From NCBI GenBank assembly GCA_003533785.1, contig DQCR01000009.1, positions 1-12,799 of the forward strand: a stretch of DNA of 12,799 bases. The letters run 5' to 3'. The DNA is from Flavobacteriaceae bacterium (lineage in GTDB: Bacteria > Bacteroidota > Bacteroidia > Flavobacteriales > Flavobacteriaceae). Each line of letters starts with the position of its first letter. Positions within the stretch are counted from its first letter, which is position 1. Positions 7,156-12,799 of the stretch are shown here, piece after piece. Position numbers and translations under genes: made by a program. The notes under the pieces were generated by a model. It made no database searches and had not been told where the DNA came from. It saw nothing but the letters and a program-made list of their open reading frames with translations.

Positions 7156-8979
7156 TTATTCGTTGTCTTTCATTTTCTTTTTCAGATCGGCCAAAGCATC
7201 CAAATCACCTAAAGTCGTTTTGTCATTATTGGACGCAGCAACTTTTTTGGCGGCTTTTTTCATATTGGAACGCTCTTGCTCTCTGAATATTGCGGTGTGA
7301 GAAACAACCACACGCTTGAAGTCTTTACTGAATTCGATTACTTTGAATTCTACTTCTTCTCCTTTAGAAAGCTTACTCCCATCCTCTTTATCCATATGAC
7401 GTTGAGGAACAAACGCAACGATATCCTCGTTGAATTGAATAGTAGCTCCTTTATCTACAATCTCTGTAATGGCCGCTTTGTGAACAGTATCCACAGCAAA
7501 TTCGTCTTGATATTTGTCCCAAGGATTGTCTTTAGTCTGCTTATGACCCAAACTCAGCTTACGTCCTTCAACATTCAATTCCAAGACAATAACCTCTAGA
7601 CTGTCACCAATGGTCATCATTTCTGATGGATGCTTCACTTTTTTAGTCCAAGATAAATCGGAGATATATACCAATCCATCAATGCCTTCCTCAAGTTCAA
7701 CAAAGACACCAAAGTTGGTGAAGTTACGAACCGTTCCTGTGTGTTTTGAACCAACAGGATATTTGGAAGTAATATCTGTCCATGGATCGGGAGACAATTG
7801 CTTGATTCCCAATGACATTTTTCGAGTTTCGCGATCAACTGATAATATTTCGGCTTCCACTTCGTCTCCCACATTGACAAAGTCCTGTGCAGAACGCAAG
7901 TGCGTAGACCAAGACATTTCTGAAACATGAACCAAACCTTCAACACCGTCTTCTATTTCAACAAAAGCACCATAGTCGGCAATGACTACGACCTTTCCTT
8001 TGACTTTTTCACCCTCTTTGATATTGTCACCCAAGGCATCCCATGGATGTTCACTCAATTGTTTGAGACCCAATTGAATTCTAGATTTATTATCATCAAA
8101 ATCCAGGATAACTACATTGAGTTGCTGGTCTAGTTCCAATATCTCACTGGGGTGATTGATACGGCTCCAAGAAAGATCAGTAATGTGAATAAGACCATCA
8201 ACACCACCCAAATCAATAAAGACCCCGTAGGAGGTAATGTTTTTCACAGTCCCTTCCAGTACTTGTCCTTTTTCCAACTGGCCGATAATTTCTTTTTTCT
8301 GCTCTTCAATGTCTGCTTCGATCAATGCTTTATGGGAAACCACTACATTTTTGAATTCGTGATTGATTTTCACCACTTTAAATTCCATCGTTTTGTTGAC
8401 ATACTGATCGTAATCACGGATGGGCTTCACATCTATTTGTGAGCCAGGTAAAAATGCTTCAATTCCAAAAACATCGACAATCATTCCCCCTTTAGTGCGA
8501 CACTTAACAAAGCCATTTACAATTTCACCATTATCATGGGCATGATTTACACGATCCCAAGCTTTAATGACTCTTGCCTTTCGGTGAGATAGTACCAATT
8601 GACCAGTGCGGTCTTCACGGGTATCAACGATCACCTCTACTTTATCCCCCACTTTTAAGTCGGGGTTGTAGCGGAATTCATTTAAGGAGATAACTCCTTC
8701 AGATTTGGCATTGATATCGATAATCGCTTCGCGGTCGGTCAAGTAAACGACCTCTCCCTCGATAACATCCTCATCGGCTGTATCGACAAAGTTTTCTTTG
8801 ACAAGCGTTTCAAATTCGTTTAATTGTTTGTCTTCTACCACATCAATTCCCTCTTCGTAGTGGTGCCAATTAAAATTGGCAAGAAATTCTTGGGGCGTGG
8901 TTTCAGGAGTTTTAGGTGCTTTTTTTTTCGGAGCTTCTTCCACTTCTTGTGGTGCTTCGGTTTTCTTTGCTTCAGCCAT
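7156..8979 (-). CDS. rpsA: 30S ribosomal protein S1
   Basis: S1 binds mRNA on the 30S platform and helps initiation on transcripts, which matters especially where Shine-Dalgarno sequences are rare, as in this phylum. The protein has 607 residues with six S1 (OB-fold) repeats at about 71-133, 150-216, 238-306, 323-393, 410-480 and 498-562. Repeats 3-5 are the most canonical, with the GVFIDLGGVDGLIHITDLSW type of signature at about 252-271, 337-357 and 424-444, and each is followed by a linker such as QLSEHPWD, QLSPDPWTD or QTKDNPWDK. The first ~35 residues are a Lys/Ala/Pro/Glu-rich extension, and the last ~40 are a charged tail. The start is the ATG at 8979. It has its own promoter and a structured leader, sits after cmk (the same cmk-rpsA order as in E. 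coli), and ends in a strong terminator. Confidence 0.97.
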   Translation of the reverse strand: MAEAKKTEAPQEVEEAPKKKAPKTPETTPQEFLANFNWHHYEEGIDVVEDKQLNEFETLVKENFVDTADEDVIEGEVVYLTDREAIIDINAKSEGVISLNEFRYNPDLKVGDKVEVIVDTREDRTGQLVLSHRKARVIKAWDRVNHAHDNGEIVNGFVKCRTKGGMIVDVFGIEAFLPGSQIDVKPIRDYDQYVNKTMEFKVVKINHEFKNVVVSHKALIEADIEEQKKEIIGQLEKGQVLEGTVKNITSYGVFIDLGGVDGLIHITDLSWSRINHPSEILELDQQLNVVILDFDDNKSRIQLGLKQLSEHPWDALGDNIKEGEKVKGKVVVIADYGAFVEIEDGVEGLVHVSEMSWSTHLRSAQDFVNVGDEVEAEILSVDRETRKMSLGIKQLSPDPWTDITSKYPVGSKHTGTVRNFTNFGVFVELEEGIDGLVYISDLSWTKKVKHPSEMMTIGDSLEVIVLELNVEGRKLSLGHKQTKDNPWDKYQDEFAVDTVHKAAITEIVDKGATIQFNEDIVAFVPQRHMDKEDGSKLSKGEEVEFKVIEFSKDFKRVVVSHTAIFREQERSNMKKAAKKVAASNNDKTTLGDLDALADLKKKMKDNE

Positions 8980-8996
8980 AGCTGATTGGTTTTGTA

Positions 8997-9037
8997 TTTC
9001 AAGGATTTGAAGTGGCTTTACGGTGAGATCCTTGAAA
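8997..9037 (-). promoter_or_regulatory. Perfect inverted repeat (hairpin) in the rpsA mRNA leader
   Basis: TTTCAAGGAT and ATCCTTGAAA (9037-9028 and 9006-8997 on the minus strand) form a perfect 10-bp stem with a 21-nt loop, ending 17 nt before the rpsA AUG. It is not followed by a U tract, so it is not a terminator. It lies in a transcribed leader of roughly 100 nt. S1 autoregulation through the rpsA leader is known in E. coli, and this could be an analogous control element, but that is inference. I do not recognise it as a named RNA family. Confidence 0.5.
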
Positions 9038-9091
9038 GCTGTTTAATTATTGTTCATTTCTCTTGCTACTTCTCATTCACCAAAGAGAGCG

Positions 9092-9121
9092 CAAATGTAA
9101 GGGTATTTGCTTGATTTGCAA
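9092..9121 (-). promoter_or_regulatory. rpsA promoter, Bacteroidota consensus
   Basis: On the minus strand TTG (9121-9119), a 19-nt spacer and TACATTTG (9099-9092) match the primary-sigma promoter consensus of this phylum (TTG ... TAnnTTTG) exactly. It lies just past the cmk stop, so rpsA can be transcribed apart from lon-cmk. The hexamer GCAAAT occurs twice, 9 nt apart, upstream of the -7 box and once inverted across it. Confidence 0.8.
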
Positions 9122-9138
9122 TGCTTCCTTAAAAAAAC

Positions 9139-9798
9139 CTATTGTATATGGGATAGCATTGTTTGAAAAACGTCTTCGATACTCAATTCAGACGTATCGA
9201 TTAAAACTGCATCGTCAGCCTTGCGCAAAGGAGCAACAATACGGTCGCTGTCTTTTTTATCTCGATCTCGCACATTCTGAAGGACATCCTGTAAATCAAC
9301 CTTTTGTCCTTGTTCCCTCAGTTCCTCCCAGCGTCTTTGAGCGCGTACTTCAGGGGCGGCGTTCAAAAAAAACTTATGATGAGCCTCTGGAAAAACTACT
9401 GTTCCAATATCCCTTCCATCGATTACTATGGACTGTCCAGAAGCCAGTTCGTGTTGGTTTTTTAGTGTAAAAGCTCGTACAAAGGGTATTGCGGCCATGT
9501 GGCTAACTTTTTCTGCTACTTCATGACTTCGAATTTCGTTCCCTAATGCCTGACCATTAAATCCGAGGGCGGTGCCTAGCCAATGAAAATGGCTGTTTTC
9601 CAAAAAAACTTGAAAAGCCGTATCATCTAATTTTTCTTCCGAAAGAAAACCTTGCTGCATTGCATGATGGGTCAGCGTTCGAAACATGGATCCCGTATCC
9701 AAATAACGATAATCAAGCGTACGGGCTAGTTTTTTGGCTATGGTGCTTTTACCAGTAGCAGCAAATCCATCAATGGCGATGACACGGGTTCTATTCAT
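9139..9798 (-). CDS. cmk: (d)CMP kinase (cytidylate kinase)
   Basis: Cmk phosphorylates CMP and dCMP with ATP, feeding CTP and dCTP pools. It has 219 residues, the usual length. The P-loop GFAATGKST is at 11-19 with the Bacteroidota-style alanine/threonine variation. YLDTGSMFR (32-40) and DGRDIGTVVFP (127-137) are CMP-binding blocks. The C-terminal RDRDKKDSDRIVAPL (177-191) plus DDAVLIDTS (195-203) complete the family signature. The ATG at 9798 is 5 nt after the lon stop, and rpsA follows 159 nt downstream. The cmk-rpsA order is an old conserved pair, shared with E. coli. No Shine-Dalgarno is present, so coupling to lon translation is plausible. Confidence 0.96.
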   Translation of the reverse strand: MNRTRVIAIDGFAATGKSTIAKKLARTLDYRYLDTGSMFRTLTHHAMQQGFLSEEKLDDTAFQVFLENSHFHWLGTALGFNGQALGNEIRSHEVAEKVSHMAAIPFVRAFTLKNQHELASGQSIVIDGRDIGTVVFPEAHHKFFLNAAPEVRAQRRWEELREQGQKVDLQDVLQNVRDRDKKDSDRIVAPLRKADDAVLIDTSELSIEDVFQTMLSHIQ

Positions 9799-9803
9799 TT
9801 CGC

Positions 9804-12254
9804 TTATAGAGCTTTAGCGAATTTAACCTTTTGTTTGGTAATCGCCAGATCTATGACTTCTTCCATTTCTTTGACAAAATGGAATTGGAGTCCGTTTAGG
9901 TAACGTTCATTAATTTCTTCAATATCCTTTCGGTTGGATTCGGATAAAATAATCTCTTTTATCTTAGCTCGTTTGGCTGCAAGAATTTTCTCTTTAATCC
10001 CACCAACGGGAAGTACCTTGCCGCGGAGTGTTATCTCGCCAGTCATAGCAAGTTTACTTTTAACGCGCTGTTGTGTGATGAGCGAAACCAATGAAGTAAG
10101 CAAGGTTACCCCAGCGCTAGGGCCATCTTTGGGGGTCGCTCCCTCGGGTACATGAATGTGAATGTCGTATTTGTCAAAAGAAAAATCTTTCAATTCCAAA
10201 CGACTTGCATTAGCTTTTAAATATTCCCGTGCAATCGTTGCAGATTCTTTCATGATTTTACCCAAATTTCCCGTAATGTTTAAATTCCCTTTGCCTGGGG
10301 ATAAGGCCGATTCAATGAAGAGTATATCCCCTCCAACGGCTGTCCAAGCCAGTCCAGTTACGACTCCAGCTGTCTGGTTATTTTCATAAAGGTCTCTGTG
10401 CACTTTGGCAGGCCCTAGGATGGCAGGTAAATCTGAAGGTTTAGGGGTATCGATATAGGTTTCTTCCATAGCGATGGACTTGGCTACATAACGAACCATT
10501 TTAGCCATCTGTTTGTCCAAACCACGAACTCCTGATTCGCGAGTGTACCCGTCAATGGCTGATGTAATAGTTGCTTTACTAGCTTTGAATTGATTTTTCT
10601 TTAAACCATGCTCCTTGAGTTGTTTGGGCAATAAATGCTTTTGAGCAATCTCAATTTTTTCTTCCAGTGTATATCCACTCACATTGATGATCTCCATCCT
10701 ATCTCGTAGGGCAGGATGAATGGGTCCCAAATTATTTGCCGTAGCAATAAACATGACCTTTGATAGATCAAACCCATGTTCCAAATAGTTGTCGTAAAAT
10801 GAATTATTCTGTTCCGGGTCTAGAACTTCTAAAAGAGCTGCTGCCGGATCGCCCTGCATACTTTGATTCAATTTATCAATTTCATCCAATACAAAAACTG
10901 GATTGGCTGTTTGGGCCTTTTTCAAACTTTGAATAATCCGCCCGGGTAAAGCTCCAATATAGGTTTTACGATGTCCTCTAATCTCAGCTTCGTCTCTCAT
11001 ACCCCCTAAGGCAATTCGCACATATGATCTCCCCAAAGCTTCTGCAATGGATTTTCCCAAGGAGGTCTTACCAACCCCCGGAGGTCCATACAAACACAAA
11101 ATGGGTGATTTCATATCATTGCGTAACTTGAGTACAGCCAAGTATTCCAAAATTCGTTTTTTCACTTCTTCCAAACCAGAATGATCCCGATCCAGAATCT
11201 TTTGAGCTTTTTTTAGGTCGAATTGATCATTTGAGAATTCATTCCACGGCAGGTCCAAAAACAAATCCAAATAACTGCGTTGGATGGAGTATTCGGCTAC
11301 CTGTGGATTCATTCGTTGCATACGTCCCAATTCTTTAAAGAAATGAGTCTGAGTTTCCTTATCCCATTTCTTTTCCATCGTCCGCTCACGCATCTCTTCT
11401 ACCTCTTCTTCGTAGGATACCCCCCCCAGCTCTTCTTGTATGGTTTTGAGTTGCTGGTGCAAATAGTATTCCCGTTGTTGTTGATCCAAATCGTTACGGA
11501 CTTTGGACTGAATGTCATTTTTGAGAGCCAACTTTTGATATTCCAAATCCATCTGTTTTAGGCAAGCAAGTGCTCGATCTTTCAAACTTTCCATGGCCAG
11601 AATGGATTGTTTTTCTACAACTCCAATGTTGAGGTTTGAGGAAACAAAATTGATCAAAAAAGAAGGACTTTGTATATTTTTGATTGCAAACGAAGCTTCA
11701 GAGGGAAGGTTGGGGTTTTCCTGTATGATTTGAAGGGCTTTTTCTTTGATTGAATCAATAATGGCCAAAAACTCCTCATTATTGATATCTTCAAAGGATT
11801 CGTTGACCTCAGAGATTTTAGCTGTTAAGTAAGGATCTTCAATAAGAATTTTATCGATCTCAAAACGTTTTTTCCCTTGGATGATAACGGTAGTATTCCC
11901 GTCGGGCATCTTAAGAACACGAAGAATTTGGGCAACCGTACCTAAGGGGTACAGGTCTTTGGCAATAGGATTTTCCTCATCCGGGTCTTGTTGAGCAACC
12001 ACCCCAATGACCTTGCTCCCTTTGTTGGCGTCTTTGATTAATTGAATAGACTTGTCCCGCCCTGCTGTAATGGGTATCACCACACCTGGAAATAATACTG
12101 TATTGCGAAGCGGAAGGATCGGTACTGAAGCAGGCAGCGATTCTTTTTGAAGTTCTTCTTCATCTTCAGAAGTCATCAAAGGAATGAGATCCGCATCAGA
12201 TTCGATATCTTGAAGTGACATGTTGTCAAGGGAATTGAAAATAGATTTCGCCAT
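9804..12254 (-). CDS. lon: ATP-dependent protease Lon (LonA)
   Basis: Lon is a soluble hexameric AAA+ protease that degrades misfolded and regulatory proteins. The protein has 816 residues. The substrate-binding N-terminal domain (about 43-240) starts with PILPLRNTVLFPGVVIPI and is followed by a coiled-coil-rich helical segment (about 240-340, rich in Q/E/R). The AAA+ module has Walker A GPPGVGKT (390-397), Walker B VFVLDEID (453-460) and sensor ATAN (504-507). The protease domain (about 620-810) carries the Ser-Lys dyad S713 (PKDGPSAG) and K756 (GGIKEK), whose spacing of 43 equals that of E. coli S679/K722. The 40-residue acidic N-terminal extension before the LON domain is common in this phylum. 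The start is the ATG at 12254. It is the first gene of lon-cmk and is divergent from an ECF sigma factor. Confidence 0.98.
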   Translation of the reverse strand: MAKSIFNSLDNMSLQDIESDADLIPLMTSEDEEELQKESLPASVPILPLRNTVLFPGVVIPITAGRDKSIQLIKDANKGSKVIGVVAQQDPDEENPIAKDLYPLGTVAQILRVLKMPDGNTTVIIQGKKRFEIDKILIEDPYLTAKISEVNESFEDINNEEFLAIIDSIKEKALQIIQENPNLPSEASFAIKNIQSPSFLINFVSSNLNIGVVEKQSILAMESLKDRALACLKQMDLEYQKLALKNDIQSKVRNDLDQQQREYYLHQQLKTIQEELGGVSYEEEVEEMRERTMEKKWDKETQTHFFKELGRMQRMNPQVAEYSIQRSYLDLFLDLPWNEFSNDQFDLKKAQKILDRDHSGLEEVKKRILEYLAVLKLRNDMKSPILCLYGPPGVGKTSLGKSIAEALGRSYVRIALGGMRDEAEIRGHRKTYIGALPGRIIQSLKKAQTANPVFVLDEIDKLNQSMQGDPAAALLEVLDPEQNNSFYDNYLEHGFDLSKVMFIATANNLGPIHPALRDRMEIINVSGYTLEEKIEIAQKHLLPKQLKEHGLKKNQFKASKATITSAIDGYTRESGVRGLDKQMAKMVRYVAKSIAMEETYIDTPKPSDLPAILGPAKVHRDLYENNQTAGVVTGLAWTAVGGDILFIESALSPGKGNLNITGNLGKIMKESATIAREYLKANASRLELKDFSFDKYDIHIHVPEGATPKDGPSAGVTLLTSLVSLITQQRVKSKLAMTGEITLRGKVLPVGGIKEKILAAKRAKIKEIILSESNRKDIEEINERYLNGLQFHFVKEMEEVIDLAITKQKVKFAKAL

Positions 12255-12442
12255 GGTGTATATTTCAAGTCAAGTTGTCATTTATATTCATGAAATTTCT
12301 TCTTAAGATTGGCTCTCGTGAAATATAATGATCCTTTTGACTATTTGATTTAATAAGTTCAATCATTGTGCCAGTTGTGTATTTTTACCTAAAGTGTAAC
12401 ATATTGGGTTCACCTACCTCTTAACAATGAAAACGTTGTCCC
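12255..12442. other. Divergent intergenic region between lon and ECF sigma gene
   Basis: This 188-nt AT-rich gap should hold promoters for both genes. On the minus strand TATATTTC (12327-12320) is one base off the -7 consensus but lacks a spaced TTG. On the plus strand TATTTTTA near 12380 is also one base off, again without a suitable -33 element. No clear operator, hairpin or RNA gene is visible. Confidence 0.4.
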
Positions 12443-12799
12443 TTGAGTCTTGAATTATTAAATAGCAATGAACTTATTGCCTTATGTCGCAACAATGACC
12501 AGAAGGCACAGTTTGAAATTTATAGAAGATATAATAAAGCGATGTATAACACGGCCCTACGTATAACAAACGATGTGGTATTAGCAGAAGAGGCAACTCA
12601 AGAAGGCTTTATCCTCGCCTTTCGTAAATTACATCAATTCGAGAAAGAAAACAGTTTTGGAGGTTGGTTGAAAAAAATTGTTGCCCGAAAAAGCTATGAA
12701 TACTATAAAGAAAAATTCAAGCTCCAACGCCTAGATAACACCAAGGAAATTGTACAAGAGGAGGTCTCCAATTCGATCATTGAAGATGAGGATCGGGTA
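12443..12799 (+). CDS. ECF RNA polymerase sigma factor, N-terminal part (cut by window edge)
   Basis: This is an open frame of 119 codons running off the right edge. It covers sigma-70 region 2 of an extracytoplasmic-function sigma factor. NNDQKAQFEIYRRYNKAMYN is region 2.1, LAEEATQEGFILAFRKLHQF is the core and -10-recognition stretch, and GGWLKKIVARKSYEYYKEK is region 2.4. The charged linker QEEVSNSIIEDEDR leads towards region 4, which lies outside the window. The first ATG (12542) would cut off region 2.1, and a TGA at 12428-12430 bounds the frame, so the TTG at 12443 is the only standard start that preserves the domain. The gene is divergent from lon. ECF factors are often followed by an anti-sigma gene, which would lie beyond the edge. 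Confidence 0.86.
   Translation, partial: MSLELLNSNELIALCRNNDQKAQFEIYRRYNKAMYNTALRITNDVVLAEEATQEGFILAFRKLHQFEKENSFGGWLKKIVARKSYEYYKEKFKLQRLDNTKEIVQEEVSNSIIEDEDRV

Noticed and set aside
7276..8442. Several plus-strand open frames opposite rpsA
   Set aside because: They are shadows of the S1 repeats. Their compositions are unlike real proteins and they lack start signals.
9122..9138. T-rich run after the cmk stop as a cmk terminator
   Set aside because: No stem precedes the run of T on the minus strand, so lon-cmk transcripts may read on into rpsA.
9063..9470. Plus-strand open frame of 135 codons opposite cmk
   Set aside because: It lies antisense to a well-conserved cmk and across the rpsA promoter, and its translation shows no recognisable domain.
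12320..12327. TATATTTC as a lon promoter -7 box
   Set aside because: It differs from the consensus at the last G and has no TTG 17-23 nt upstream, so it is not strong enough to annotate.
1..12799. CRISPR arrays, transposons, phage genes, tRNAs or a defence system
   Set aside because: No spaced repeats, transposase or integrase motifs, cloverleaf sequences or defence-type domains were found on either strand. The gene content is housekeeping throughout.

Overview
The window is an ordinary chromosomal stretch of a Bacteroidota bacterium, most likely Flavobacteriales. Three things point there. The best promoter fits the Bacteroidota form (TTG, 19-nt spacer, TAnnTTTG). Almost no start codon has a Shine-Dalgarno sequence. 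The protein sequences (PPK1, S1, Lon, Cmk, a small protein ending in a conserved RDLGF tail next to RNase Z) look like that phylum. I cannot name a genus. Coding density is very high and no gene-free gap reaches 300 bases. I see no tRNA, rRNA, CRISPR array, insertion sequence or prophage.

Layout from left to right. (a) 1-3584, minus strand: pdxH -> sixA -> ppk1 -> ppx/gppA, joined by 1-nt and 10-nt overlaps and a 2-nt gap. The last gene runs off the left edge. It combines PLP synthesis, a SixA-type histidine phosphatase and the polyphosphate kinase/phosphatase pair. (b) 3677-4345, plus strand: one exported DUF6624-family protein, divergent from pdxH and convergent with rnz. (c) 4374-7072, minus strand: pyrR -> pyrB -> conserved 101-residue protein -> rnz (RNase Z), again with 4-nt and 1-nt overlaps and a 1-nt gap. 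(d) 7108-12254, minus strand: lon -> cmk -> rpsA. lon and cmk are 5 nt apart. rpsA has its own strong promoter, a leader of about 100 nt with a perfect 10-bp inverted repeat, and a strong intrinsic terminator that separates it from pyrR. (e) 12443-12799, plus strand: the start of an ECF sigma factor, divergent from lon, probably with a TTG start and cut by the right edge.

The genes are housekeeping: nucleotide metabolism (pyrB, pyrR, cmk), translation and RNA maturation (rpsA, rnz), proteolysis (lon), and polyphosphate and cofactor metabolism (ppk1, ppx, pdxH). I found no convincing new multi-gene system. The best leads are the rpsA leader hairpin, a near-leaderless pyrR promoter that leaves no room for PyrR attenuation, the uncharacterised protein coupled to rnz, and sixA inside a polyphosphate operon.
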